The notes beneath the pieces are model-generated. The model did no database searches. It saw nothing but the letters and a program-made list of their open reading frames with translations, and was not told where the DNA came from. Made by a program: the position numbers and the translations under genes. A DNA stretch of 64,000 nt, taken from positions 62,001 to 126,000 of the forward strand of contig CAKUNE010000003.1 in assembly GCA_934668345.1 (NCBI GenBank). Reading direction: 5' to 3'. This stretch comes from an uncultured Collinsella sp. GTDB taxonomy: Bacteria > Actinomycetota > Coriobacteriia > Coriobacteriales > Coriobacteriaceae. Positions 33,701 through 41,893 of the stretch are shown here, piece by piece (position 1 is the first letter of the stretch; each line of letters starts with the position of its first letter).

Positions 33701-36700
33701 CGCCTATGCCTGCGAGCGCGAGCGTGCACAACGACTCCGACGGCAAGGTCGACTTTGGTAAGATCACCTTTACGCTCGACGACCTTAACAAGGCTCTGGG
33801 CGAGAAGCCCAAGAAGCGCGAGCACACCTTTACCTACACCGTGACCGAGTCCGGCGAGGTTGCTGGCGTGACCAACGACGCCAAGCTGTCGCGCGAGGTT
33901 TCCTTCACCGTGACCGATGACGGCAAGGGTAAGCTGAGCGTATCCCCTAACCAGGACGGCAATGCGGCGTTTACGTTCACCAACACCTATAACGTGAAGC
34001 CTGTCAAGACGAGTGTCACCGACCAGATCACCGCGACCAAGGTTCTGACCGGGCGCGAGCTTGGCCTCAAGGACGGCGAGTTTGGCTTTGAGCTCGTCAA
34101 GGGCGAGGGCAAGGACGCCCAGGTTGTTGCTACCGGCACCAACGACGCCAGCGGCAAGATCACGATGGACCCCATCGAGTACACCAAGCCCGGGAAGCAC
34201 ACCTACACGTTGCGCGAGGTCAAGGGTAATACTGGCGGCATCACCTACAGTACCGCCGAGTACACCATCGTGACCACCATCACCGACAAGGGCGACGGTA
34301 CGCTCGAGGCGAAGCATGAGCTGAAGGGCGCCGACGAGGCGAAGTTCACCAACTCCTACAAGCCTGGTTCCAAGGACTCCAGCGTCACCGACAAGATTAC
34401 CGCGACCAAGGTCCTGACCGGGCGTGAGTCTGGCCTCGCGGCCGGCGAGTTCCGCTTTGAGCTCGTCGAAGGTAACGTTGTTGCCGCTACCGGCACCAAC
34501 AATGCCGACGGCAAGATCGTGATGGACCCCGTCACGTACACCGAGGCCGGCGAACACACCTACACGCTGCGCGAGACCAAGGCCGGCGCCACCGAGAACG
34601 GCATTACCTACAGCACCGCCCAATACACCATCGTGACTACGGTTACGGACAACGGCGACGGCACCCTCAGCGTCGAGCATAAGCTGCAGAACGCCGAGAA
34701 GGCGATCTTCGAGAACACCTACAAGCCGAATCCTGGCAAGTCGAGTGTCACCGACAAGATTGCGGCGACCAAGGTCCTGACCGGTCGCGATCTCAAGGAA
34801 GGCGAGTTTGGCTTCGAGCTCGTCGAGGGCGAGGACGCCAAGGTCGTTGCCACCGGTAAGAACGATGCCGACGGCAAGATCACGATGGGCGCCATCGAGT
34901 ATACCGAGGCCGGCAAGCATACCTACACGCTGCGCGAGGTCCCGGGCGACGCCAACAACGGCATCACCTACGACGGCAAGACCTACACCATCGAGACGAC
35001 CATCACCGACAACGGTGACGGCACGCTCAGCGCTGCGCACAAGCTGAAGGACGCCGACGAGGCGAAGTTCAACAACAGCTACAAGCCGAACCCCGACGAG
35101 TTCAGCGTCACCGACCAGATCACCGCGACCAAGGTCCTGACCGGTCGCACGCTCAAGGACGGCGAGTTCTCCTTCGAGCTCGTTGAGGGCGAGGGCAAGG
35201 ACGCCAAGGTCGTCGCCACCGGCACCAACGACGCCAAGGGCAACATCTCGATGGGTGCCGTGAAGTACACCAAGCCCGGAACGCACACCTACACGCTGCG
35301 CGAGGCCAAGGGCGGAACCACCAGCAAGGGCATCACCTACAGTGACGCCAAGTACACCATCGAGACCACCATCACGGACAACGGCGACGGCACGCTCAGC
35401 GCTAAGCACGAGCTGAAGGATGTCAAGCCCGCCGAGTTCACCAACACCTACAGCGTGACCCCGACCGATGCAGACCTCGACTTTGGCCTGAGCAAGGCCA
35501 TCGACGGTCGCGAGTGGACGGATGGGGACGAGTTCAGCTTTACCATCACCGCTCCCGACGGCACCCCGCTGCCCAATCCTGCAACCGTAACCGTGAGCAA
35601 GCACGACGCGAAGGACGGCATCGCCGCCATCAAGTTCGGGAAGATTCGCTACACGGCTGCCGGAACCTACAAGTACGAGATCCGCGAGAACGCGGGCAGC
35701 ACGGTCGGCATGACGTATGACGCCCATGTCGCGACCGCCGAAGTGACCGTGACCGAGGACGGCGAGGGCAAGCTGGCCGCCAACGTCACCAAGAAGGAAA
35801 ACGGACGCTTTACCAACACGTATCGCACTGAGCTTAACTACACCGCAGCCGGCGGCCTCAAGCTCAGCAAGAGCCTCTCCGGACGTCCCATGACCGAGGG
35901 CCAGTTCACCTTTACCGTGACGCCCGCCGATGATGCTTCGGCCAAGGCGCTTGGCCTGCTGCCCGGGGCCAACGAATTCAAGTCCCCTGCAGCGGCAGAG
36001 GGAACGGTCGGTCTGATCGACGTTCTGGCTGGCCATGAGGTCAAGTTTACGCAGGATGACGCCGGTAAGACCTTCAAGTACACCGTGGCCGAGAAGAACG
36101 ACGGCCAGCCCGGCTACACCTACGACGACGCTGTCCGCACCGTGACGATCGCCATCGCCGACGACACCGCCGGTACGCTCACCGCCACGACGACTGTTTC
36201 TGGCGGTTCCGAGGGTACGCCGCTGGTGACCGAGTACAAGACTGGTGCCGCTGCGGTCGAGAGCGCTGTGGTCCCGTTCGTCAACCGCTATAGCGCTACG
36301 ACCAACACGACTGGTGGCGACCCTGCTAAGGTCGTTGCCACCAAGACCCTGACCGGTCGCCCGATGGCCGACGGCGAGTTCTACTTTGGCATCGCCTACG
36401 CAGGTGAGAAGGAAGCCATTGAGGGTACATGCACTACCAACGTTAATGGGCAGGTAAGCTTCGGTTTCCTGCATTACACTACCGAGATGCTCGCCGACCT
36501 GGTAAACGCCAAGCGCGCCATCCGCACCGATACGGATGCCAAGCCTGTATGGACCATCGGTTACACCGCCTTTGAGTTCACGCCGCAGCTCGCGGCCAAG
36601 GGCATCACGGCCGCAACGCCGAGCTTTAGCTTTAAGGTCATTGTCGTCGATAACGGCGACGGTACCCTGACGGCAAAGCCTGTCTACGACGGCGTCAAGC

Positions 36701-38163
36701 CCGAGTTCAAGAACGTCTACGGCGCCGATGCCGTCGATGCCGCACTCACCGGCACCAAGAAGCTCCAGGCAGCCGAGGGCCTGACCCCGGCCGACATCAC
36801 GGGTAAGTTCACCTTCACCGTGACCGCCGACGAGGCGGGCGCCCCGATGCCCGAGCACGCGACCGCAACCAACGACGCGGCCGGCAACGTGGACTTTGGC
36901 AAGATCCACTTTACGCTCGACGATCTCAACCGCGCCCTGGGCGTGACGGACGACGCGACCGACGAGACTGAAGCCGATGAAGTAAATGCCGATGAGGCAG
37001 AGACCGACGAGGCAGAGACCGACGAGGCCGACGTTGACGTTAACGCTGATGAATCCGAGGACGAGAACGAGCCTGCCGCCGCTACTCCGCGCTCGCACAC
37101 CTTTACCTACACGGTGACCGAGTCCGGTAGTGCCCCTGGCGTGACCAACGACGCCAACGCCACGCGCAAGGTTTCCTACACCGTGACTGACGACGGTGCC
37201 GGACATCTGAGGGTCGTGCGCAACGGCGACGACGGTGCGGCCTTCACGTTCACCAACACGTACAGCGTAACGCCCACCGATTCTTCCGTGACCGACCAGG
37301 TCAAGACGGTCAAGCGCCTGACCGGACGCGACCTTGCAGCTGGCGAGTTCACGTTTGAACTGCTCGAGGACGGCGTGGCTGTCGCGAGCGGCACCAACGA
37401 CGCCAACGGTACTGTCACACTGAGCCCGATCCACTACGAGGCACCCGGCACGCACACGTACACGCTGCGCGAGGCTTGCCCCAACGCGCTCGGCCTGTAC
37501 AAGGGCGTCACCTATGATGGCGCGACCTACACCGTTGTGACCACCGTCTCCGACAACGGCGACGGCACGCTGACCGCGACGCACAAGCTCGAGGGAACTA
37601 CCGAGTCCGCTGGCTTTACCAACAAGTATCATGCCATGCCCACGCAGGTCTCCATCGGCGCGATCAAGGTGCTCGAGGGACGCGAGCTCAAGAAGGACGA
37701 GTTTAGCTTTAAGCTCGCTGGTGAGGACGTCGAGTCCACCGTCACCAACGATGCCGACGGCAAGATCAACTTCGACAAGTTCGAGTACGACGAGCCTGGA
37801 ACGTACGTCTACACCATCAGCGAGGTCAAGGGCGACGAGGCCGGCATGACCTACGACAAGTCCGTCTTTACCGCGACCGTCAACGTGGTCGATGACGGCG
37901 AGGGCAACCTCAAGGCGAGCGTCGCCTATACCAAGGGCGACAAGAGCGTCGAGGGTATCGTGTTCAACAACACGTACAAGAAGCCCGAAACGCCCGTGCC
38001 GACGCCCGACCCCGGTACGCCCAAGACCGTGACGAACATCGTCAAGACGGTCAAGGGCTTCCTGCCCACCACGGGTGACCAGCAGGCAGCCGCACTGCTC
38101 ATGGCATTTGTCATCGCCATGGCTGGCGTCGGAGCCCTGGTCTGGGGTATCCGTAAGCGCTAG
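30739..38163 (+). CDS. Giant LPxTG surface adhesin with VWA domain and 13 isopeptide pilin-like repeats
   Basis: 2474 residues. A signal peptide (hydrophobic 7-28, ending near AFA/ANA) comes first. A von Willebrand A domain (about 113-375) has a complete MIDAS start DASGS (D121 region). After a spacer domain come 13 repeats of about 105-160 residues (about 690-2425) of the Spy0128/FctA type. Most repeats keep the intramolecular isopeptide set: Lys in KVLTGR, Glu in YTLRE and Asn in FTNTY or FNNSY. The C-terminus has FLPTTGD, a hydrophobic helix and GIRKR, a sortase anchor. Repeats 4-7 are nearly identical; repeat 11 carries an acidic insert. ATG 30739 follows GGGAG. No sortase is in the window. 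Probable role: binding host or other bacterial surfaces. Confidence 0.94.
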   Translation: MSKYTRGLLAVILAVVLVLPAAAFAMLPEANARSSTGMDGPTVSGPTVVDPDTSGRWEKWAAGHGGNKVTTQNVGRIWTDKTVEATGENEESDFLTTLSAMSSTSNSIVTVTTPLDIVMVLDASGSMNDPMGRGDKTERIEALKNAANSFIDTIAKQNEGIEGVDRQHKVAIVKFAGNETDKVGNDTYRSGGHSYNYSQTMQGLTACTVGGAKSLKETIDSIRPAGATRADYGMKQAEKNIKTSGRADAKKIVVFFTDDTPTSFSDFDSKVANDAVTAAKNMKDGKATVYTIGIFSGANPSADIQDLGTDEANKANKFMQAVSSNYPNATAWDAHGARAENSDFYKSATNADELKKVFDDISKAITSEPPHPTKIDKGYDATKSGYITFTDELGDFMQVDGFIYNGTTFDKPTKTEDNVDTYTFTGDAANLVITVQHAKEDEPQTGDIVTVKIPASLIPQSHFKNEDGKLSVDNAKPIQVKYASSVKKVALDNLFTPEKVTGLKDYIERNRTVDENRAKTVNFYANKWAAGALGNTVATFEPADTNRYYYFQKQTPIFTDEGCTTPATGSLADNATYYYKDEFEEQGENDEAKPATAVIEFIGGDAAKFDGAIVPDENGNLVFTVGTARLAFIDELHTTKESVGGNKTGTATDVLNPKWNNTSARATATHVNSYLGNNGKISYKYDMTPTTVDTKADFGLTKVLEGRAWTKEDAFEFELTSENNAPMPESATEPVTVSVTNDDPNEVKAAINFGTIEYKAPGTYVYKVSEKNAGTTVDGVAYSKNVAKITVTVTPNKKGELSADVQVAWSEAGETEFKNVYTAKPVESSVTDKIDVTKSLTGRDLAAGEFSFELRELKGEDSKLIETVTNDASGKVKFKAIKYTEIGQHTYKLHEVKGNAGGIAYDETVYTIVTTISDNGKGQLVATHELKDAKDAKDAKSIEFKNAYTTNAAEASLVGIKNLQVADGLTPADITGKFTFTVTGEEDAPMPASASVHNDSDGKVDFGKITFTLDDLNKALGEKPKKREHTFTYTVTESGEVAGVTNDAKLSREVSFTVTDDGKGKLSVSPNQDGNAAFTFTNTYNVKPVKTSVTDQITATKVLTGRELGLKDGEFGFELVKGEGKDAQVVATGTNDASGKITMDPIEYTKPGKHTYTLREVKGNTGGITYSTAEYTIVTTITDKGDGTLEAKHELKGADEAKFTNSYKPGSKDSSVTDKITATKVLTGRESGLAAGEFRFELVEGNVVAATGTNNADGKIVMDPVTYTEAGEHTYTLRETKAGATENGITYSTAQYTIVTTVTDNGDGTLSVEHKLQNAEKAIFENTYKPNPGKSSVTDKIAATKVLTGRDLKEGEFGFELVEGEDAKVVATGKNDADGKITMGAIEYTEAGKHTYTLREVPGDANNGITYDGKTYTIETTITDNGDGTLSAAHKLKDADEAKFNNSYKPNPDEFSVTDQITATKVLTGRTLKDGEFSFELVEGEGKDAKVVATGTNDAKGNISMGAVKYTKPGTHTYTLREAKGGTTSKGITYSDAKYTIETTITDNGDGTLSAKHELKDVKPAEFTNTYSVTPTDADLDFGLSKAIDGREWTDGDEFSFTITAPDGTPLPNPATVTVSKHDAKDGIAAIKFGKIRYTAAGTYKYEIRENAGSTVGMTYDAHVATAEVTVTEDGEGKLAANVTKKENGRFTNTYRTELNYTAAGGLKLSKSLSGRPMTEGQFTFTVTPADDASAKALGLLPGANEFKSPAAAEGTVGLIDVLAGHEVKFTQDDAGKTFKYTVAEKNDGQPGYTYDDAVRTVTIAIADDTAGTLTATTTVSGGSEGTPLVTEYKTGAAAVESAVVPFVNRYSATTNTTGGDPAKVVATKTLTGRPMADGEFYFGIAYAGEKEAIEGTCTTNVNGQVSFGFLHYTTEMLADLVNAKRAIRTDTDAKPVWTIGYTAFEFTPQLAAKGITAATPSFSFKVIVVDNGDGTLTAKPVYDGVKPEFKNVYGADAVDAALTGTKKLQAAEGLTPADITGKFTFTVTADEAGAPMPEHATATNDAAGNVDFGKIHFTLDDLNRALGVTDDATDETEADEVNADEAETDEAETDEADVDVNADESEDENEPAAATPRSHTFTYTVTESGSAPGVTNDANATRKVSYTVTDDGAGHLRVVRNGDDGAAFTFTNTYSVTPTDSSVTDQVKTVKRLTGRDLAAGEFTFELLEDGVAVASGTNDANGTVTLSPIHYEAPGTHTYTLREACPNALGLYKGVTYDGATYTVVTTVSDNGDGTLTATHKLEGTTESAGFTNKYHAMPTQVSIGAIKVLEGRELKKDEFSFKLAGEDVESTVTNDADGKINFDKFEYDEPGTYVYTISEVKGDEAGMTYDKSVFTATVNVVDDGEGNLKASVAYTKGDKSVEGIVFNNTYKKPETPVPTPDPGTPKTVTNIVKTVKGFLPTTGDQQAAALLMAFVIAMAGVGALVWGIRKR
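34009..35469 (+). repeat. Four near-identical in-frame repeats within the adhesin gene
   Basis: Units start at 34009, 34378, 34741 and 35101, of 360-369 bases each. Each opens with a segment encoding SVTDnIxATKVLTGR, and they share long identical DNA stretches. They are much closer to each other than to the other nine repeats, a sign of recent duplication or gene conversion. Confidence 0.85.
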
Positions 38164-38242
38164 GCACGTCGACGGAGCCTGGGGCCAAAAGGCCCCGGGC
38201 CGCTGGCGGGGAGCCAAAAACATAGCCCCCACCCCACCCCCA

Positions 38243-38283
38243 GCCGCCACGGAGGCGTCTCCCTTCTCCGTGGCGGCACTTTT
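38243..38283 (+). terminator. Terminator of the adhesin gene
   Basis: GCCGCCACGGAG (38243-38254) pairs with CTCCGTGGCGGC (38266-38277), followed by ACTTTTG. Confidence 0.88.
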
Positions 38284-38304
38284 GTGCGTAGGGGAGGAGG
38301 GCTC

Positions 38305-38464
38305 GCCACGAAACCGGCCCATCTACTACGTTTAACCGCTTGCCCCCAACCATGCCGAAAAGCGCGAAAATAAAACCGCAGGTAGAACGCCTGCGGTTTT
38401 GTTCAAAACGAGGGTATGGTTGGGGGTATCGACCCAAACGTAGTAGATGGGCCGGTTTCGTGGC
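38305..38464. repeat. Three-tier nested palindrome, type III copy 2
   Basis: Outer arms carry GCCACGAAACCGGCCCATC and CTACTACGTTTAA, with complements ending in TTTCGTGGC. The middle tier pairs CCCCCAACCATG with CATGG/TATGGTTGGGGG. The inner hairpin is AAACCGCAGG-N7-CCTGCGGTTT. Exactly 160 bases like copy 1, although inner and loop sequences differ. Confidence 0.92.
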
Positions 38465-38477
38465 AGGCGCCGCTGGC

Positions 38478-38513
38478 GATCCCCCACGGACGGAGGAAAA
38501 TAGATCTTTTTGG
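38478..38513 (+). repeat. Conserved box next to palindrome
   Basis: GATCCCCCACGGACGGAGG followed by AAAATAGATCTTTTTGG, 14 bases after the type III element. It is followed by a GGCCTGCGAC segment that recurs after the next box. Confidence 0.85.
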
Positions 38514-38555
38514 CTTTGCGCGGCCTGCGACAGTGCTTGTGCGGGGTGGTCCGAA

Positions 38556-38707
38556 CAAAACTATGCCGGTTTACGGGGCTGAATCGGGAACCCCAACCAT
38601 AGCGAAAAGCATAAAAGCAAAACCGCAGGTAGACGAGTTGTCATTCTGCGGAAAACACGAGCATGGATAGGAGTTTGGGATTCAGCCCCGTAATCCGGCA
38701 TAGTTTT
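38556..38707. repeat. Three-tier nested palindrome, type I copy 2
   Basis: Outer arms CAAAACTATGCCGGTTTAC plus GGGGCTGAATC, and the complement ending in CATAGTTTT. The middle tier CCCCAACCATAG is weakly paired with GGATAGGAG. The inner AAAACCGCAGGTAGAC partner is decayed. About 152 bases. Confidence 0.9.
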
Positions 38708-38709
38708 AT

Positions 38710-38745
38710 GGCGCCCCGGGGACGGAGGAAAAAAGATCGGCTTTG
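38710..38745 (+). repeat. Conserved box next to palindrome
   Basis: GGCGCCCCGGGGACGGAGG followed by AAAAAAGATCGGCTTTG. It begins 232 bases after the previous box, giving the unit length of the array. Confidence 0.85.
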
Positions 38746-38787
38746 CCTCCGTTGGGCCTGCGACGAAGTCTGTCCGGGCTGTTCGGC

Positions 38788-38941
38788 CAAAACTATGCCG
38801 GTTTACTACGATGAATTCGAGATCCCTGACCACACACGCATTTTTCAAAATAACGCAGGCGTTCTACCTGCGGTTTTATTAACGCGCAATTTGCTATGGT
38901 CGGAGATAGGCGATTCATCGTAGTAAACCGGCATAGTTTTG
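38788..38941. repeat. Three-tier nested palindrome, type II copy 2
   Basis: Outer arms CAAAACTATGCCGGTTTAC plus TACGATGAAT, with complement ending in GGCATAGTTTTG. The middle tier pairs CCTGACCACAC with CTATGGTCGGAG. The inner half-hairpin CGTTCTACCTGCGGTTTT is kept. It ends 30 bases from the stop of the response-regulator gene. Confidence 0.9.
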
Positions 38942-38970
38942 AAGTGGCATCAAATAAGTAGCAGCGGCGG

Positions 38971-39600
38971 CTAGCCTCGCAGGTAGGCGATGGCGATTTG
39001 GGTGCGGTTGCGTAGGCCCATTTTGGCTAGGATTGAGCTGATGTGGTTTCGCACGGTACCTTCGCCCATATAGGCGGTGGCGGCAATCTCCTTGTTGTCG
39101 AGGCCACGGGCGATGAGCTCGGCGACTTCGAATTCGCGGTCGGTCAGGCTGGCAAAGGCTGCAGGTCGGTGGGGCGTGCCCGCCTTGTCACCCGTCCCAT
39201 CAAAGTCAACATCCTCGATCGCCTTGCCTTCGAGCACACGCTTGCCATCCATGACCTGCGCCAACGCTGGCGGAATGGCGGCGACATCGGTCTTGATTAG
39301 GTAACCGCGGGCGCCCAGCTTGAGCGCCGACACAATGTACTCGTCATCCGAGAATGTCGTCAGAAACACCACGCGTGCCGCGGGGTCGTGCTCAAGGATT
39401 TCGCGCGCCGCCGATAGGCCGTCGCGTCCCGGCATCTGAATGTCGAGCAGCGCGATATCGGGTGCATGTTCGGCATAGAGCGAAACCGCGTCGTTGCCGT
39501 TGGCGCCGGTGCCCACCACCTCGATCTGCGGCTGGGCGCCCAGGATAATCTTGAGCGAATCGACTACCAAGCGGTCGTCGTCGACAACTATGAGCCTCAT
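38971..39600 (-). CDS. NarL/LiaR-type response regulator
   Basis: 209 residues. A receiver domain has the acidic pocket VDDD (6-9), phospho-acceptor D53 in LLDIQMPG and the conserved Lys in GYLIKTD. The C-terminal LuxR-type HTH has LTDREFEVAELIARG and EGTVRNHISSIL. Its ATG overlaps the kinase stop by 4 bases (ATGA), so the pair is co-translated. Divergent from an ABC-2 exporter, the probable target. The gene ends at the palindrome array. Confidence 0.94.
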   Translation of the reverse strand: MRLIVVDDDRLVVDSLKIILGAQPQIEVVGTGANGNDAVSLYAEHAPDIALLDIQMPGRDGLSAAREILEHDPAARVVFLTTFSDDEYIVSALKLGARGYLIKTDVAAIPPALAQVMDGKRVLEGKAIEDVDFDGTGDKAGTPHRPAAFASLTDREFEVAELIARGLDNKEIAATAYMGEGTVRNHISSILAKMGLRNRTQIAIAYLRG

Positions 39601-40742
39601 CGGGCGTCATCTCCTTGCTGTTTGGGGATGGTGGCAAACACGCGCCAGCCGCCGGCGCCGGCGCGCGGACCGGCGGTGAAGGTGCCGCCAAGCGCCTCGA
39701 TGCGCTCGCGCATGGAGGCGAGCCCCATGCCCTCCGCGGCGCCACGGCCGATTGCTTGGACCCCGCCCACGCCATCGTCGGTAACGATGAGCTGGTAAAA
39801 CGACGGATGCTCCATGCATCGTACGGTGACGGTCTGGGCGCAAGCGTGGCGCATGGTGTTGGAGAGCGCCTCGCGCAGGACCGCCGCAAAGCAGTTCGCG
39901 ACGTTTGCGGGTGCATGTTCGGTCATAACTTCAAGCTCAATCTGCGGGCCGCCGTCCGAGCGCGCGCCTTCAACAATGCGTTCGAGCTGCACGGAAAGGT
40001 CGACGGCGTTGTCGTTGAGCGCGTGGACGCTGGTGCGCACAAGCTGGAGCGCCTCGTCAACCGTGCGTTTAACGTCGGAGAAATCGGCGGCGACGCCAGG
40101 CTCGTCGGCGTGGACCACGCGTAGGGCTTCGGCCTGCAGTGAGGCGCGCGTGAGCTGGTGCCCGACGTTATCGTGGATCTCGCGCGCGATGCGGGCGCGT
40201 TCGGCGAGCGTCGCGAGCTCGACTTCGTAGTCCTGGCGGTCGGCAAGGTCACGGTTGCGCGCTTCGAGCGCGAGGGCTCGTTCTTGCAGCTCGTCGCGGG
40301 TACGGCGCATGCGCTGTTGCTCGCGCTCCAGCTGGGCGGTACGTAGCGATAGCAAGGCGGCGGCAACCGAAAGGATGACGGTCAGCAGGAGCATTCGGGC
40401 GGTGAGCGCGTCGGCGCGTAGGTCCGCGACGAGCGCAAAGACAAAGACGGAGCCAATGCCCAGCGCGACCCAGGCGTGCTCACGGCGCGCGCGTCGCGCG
40501 ATGTCATAGAGGGCGAGAGGTGCGAACGGCACAAACGGCGGCACGAAGACGGCCGCGATGATGTAGACGTAGCTCGCGGCCTCGCTCGCACGGCGGGCGC
40601 GGTTTCCCTGTGCGACCTCGGCCAGCGAGGTGGCAATAACGCCTAGGCAAAACGCCGCGACCAGGCGAGCGTCCACAACAAGACCCATGGCGGCCGCAAT
40701 ACAGCACGCCAGCACGATCGATTTGTCGAAAAGCCTGTTCAT
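39597..40742 (-). CDS. Sensor histidine kinase (HisKA_3, NarL-partner type)
   Basis: 381 residues. About five to six hydrophobic helices in the first 135 residues form the sensor. A coiled coil leads to the HisKA_3 phospho-site REIHDNVGHQL. The ATPase domain has VLREALSNTMRHA (N box), DDGVGG and GMGLASMRERIEALGG. No extracellular domain is apparent, as in DesK/LiaS-like intramembrane sensors. ATG 40742 is chosen for the hydrophobic start; no clear ribosome site is seen, and the frame stays open upstream. With the adjacent exporter it resembles LnrJK-type cell-envelope-drug sensing. Confidence 0.9.
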   Translation of the reverse strand: MNRLFDKSIVLACCIAAAMGLVVDARLVAAFCLGVIATSLAEVAQGNRARRASEAASYVYIIAAVFVPPFVPFAPLALYDIARRARREHAWVALGIGSVFVFALVADLRADALTARMLLLTVILSVAAALLSLRTAQLEREQQRMRRTRDELQERALALEARNRDLADRQDYEVELATLAERARIAREIHDNVGHQLTRASLQAEALRVVHADEPGVAADFSDVKRTVDEALQLVRTSVHALNDNAVDLSVQLERIVEGARSDGGPQIELEVMTEHAPANVANCFAAVLREALSNTMRHACAQTVTVRCMEHPSFYQLIVTDDGVGGVQAIGRGAAEGMGLASMRERIEALGGTFTAGPRAGAGGWRVFATIPKQQGDDAR

Positions 40743-40945
40743 ATGGGTATTGTACGCGAAGCTGCGCGTGGTGGAGGGGCCGCCTGCGCAACCGTGACAT
40801 TCCTCCCGCGCGGCAAAGCGGGGGGGGCGTCGGCAGGCCGGCGACCAAGACCCCTCCGCACTCGTGACAAAGCTCACTGGTGCGCGCCGCCCGCTCCTGC
40901 GATGATGCAATCGTACCGGGCTACGACCAACAGAAGGGCCGCCTC

Positions 40946-41884
40946 ATGACAGACATCGTCCACGTCGAAAACCTCGTCAAGCGCTATGACGATCTTATTG
41001 CGCTCGACCACTTTAACCTGAGTATTGCCCCTGGCGAGATCTTTGGCCTGCTGGGCCCCAACGGCTCGGGCAAGACCACGTCCATCAACTGCATCCTGCA
41101 GCTGCTCGCCTACGACAAAGGCGCCATCGAGCTGTTCGGTGAGCCCATGACGCCCGCCCGCTACGACCTCAAGCGCCGCATCGGCGTGGTGCCGCAGCAG
41201 GTGGCGGTGTTCGACGAGCTCACCGTGCGCGAGAACATCGACTATTTCTGCAGTCTCTACGTCAACGACCGCAAGCGCCGTCGCGCGCTGGTGGACGAGG
41301 CGATCGACTTTGTGGGCTTGGGCGACTTTGCCAAGTTCCGCCCCGGTAAGCTCTCGGGCGGCCTGGCGCGTCGTCTCAACATTGCCTGCGGCATCGCGCA
41401 CAAGCCCGAGCTCATCTTTTTTGACGAACCCACGGTGGCGGTCGACCCGCAAAGCCGCAACGCCATCCTGGAGGGCATCTGCCGCCTGCGCGACGAGGGC
41501 GCCACGGTGGTGTATACCAGCCATTACATGGAGGAAGTCGAGCAGATCTGCAGCCGCATCATGATCATGGACGGTGGGCGCGTGCTGGCGCAGGGCACTA
41601 ACGACGAGCTCAAGCGCATGATTCAGATGGGCGAGAAGATTGTAATCGAGGTCGGCGAGGTTCCGAGTGCGGCGCTCGGTGCCGTCGCAAGCCTGCCGCA
41701 CGTTCTGGACCTTTCGGCAACGGCGGGACAGCTCACGTTTTCGTGCGAAGCGAGCCCGCACAACCTGACGGACATTCTCGATGCGCTGCGCTCGCATGAC
41801 GTGCCGCTCGGCCGCATCTATTCCGAACCGCCGACCCTCAACGACGTGTTCCTCGAGATCACCGGCCGCGAGCTGCGCGACTAG
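40946..41884 (+). CDS. ABC-2 exporter ATP-binding protein
   Basis: 312 residues. Walker A GPNGSGKTTS, signature LSGGLARRLNIA, Walker B LIFFDEPTVAVDP and switch TSHYMEEVE. The C-terminal 80 residues are the extension typical of drug and antibiotic exporters. Start ATG 40946 with AGAAGGG upstream. First gene of an ATPase-permease-permease operon, divergent from the kinase/regulator pair. The layout fits LnrLMN-like resistance transporters; the exported compound is unknown. Confidence 0.92.
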   Translation: MTDIVHVENLVKRYDDLIALDHFNLSIAPGEIFGLLGPNGSGKTTSINCILQLLAYDKGAIELFGEPMTPARYDLKRRIGVVPQQVAVFDELTVRENIDYFCSLYVNDRKRRRALVDEAIDFVGLGDFAKFRPGKLSGGLARRLNIACGIAHKPELIFFDEPTVAVDPQSRNAILEGICRLRDEGATVVYTSHYMEEVEQICSRIMIMDGGRVLAQGTNDELKRMIQMGEKIVIEVGEVPSAALGAVASLPHVLDLSATAGQLTFSCEASPHNLTDILDALRSHDVPLGRIYSEPPTLNDVFLEITGRELRD

Positions 41885-41893
41885 GGGGCGGCC

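Noticed and set aside
31657..38322. A 2221-codon open frame on the minus strand opposite the adhesin gene
   Set aside because: It mirrors the strongly biased codon use of the plus-strand gene, whose signal peptide, VWA domain, repeats and LPTTG anchor are unmistakable. The minus-strand product has low-complexity Val/Gly/Leu-rich sequence and no domain.
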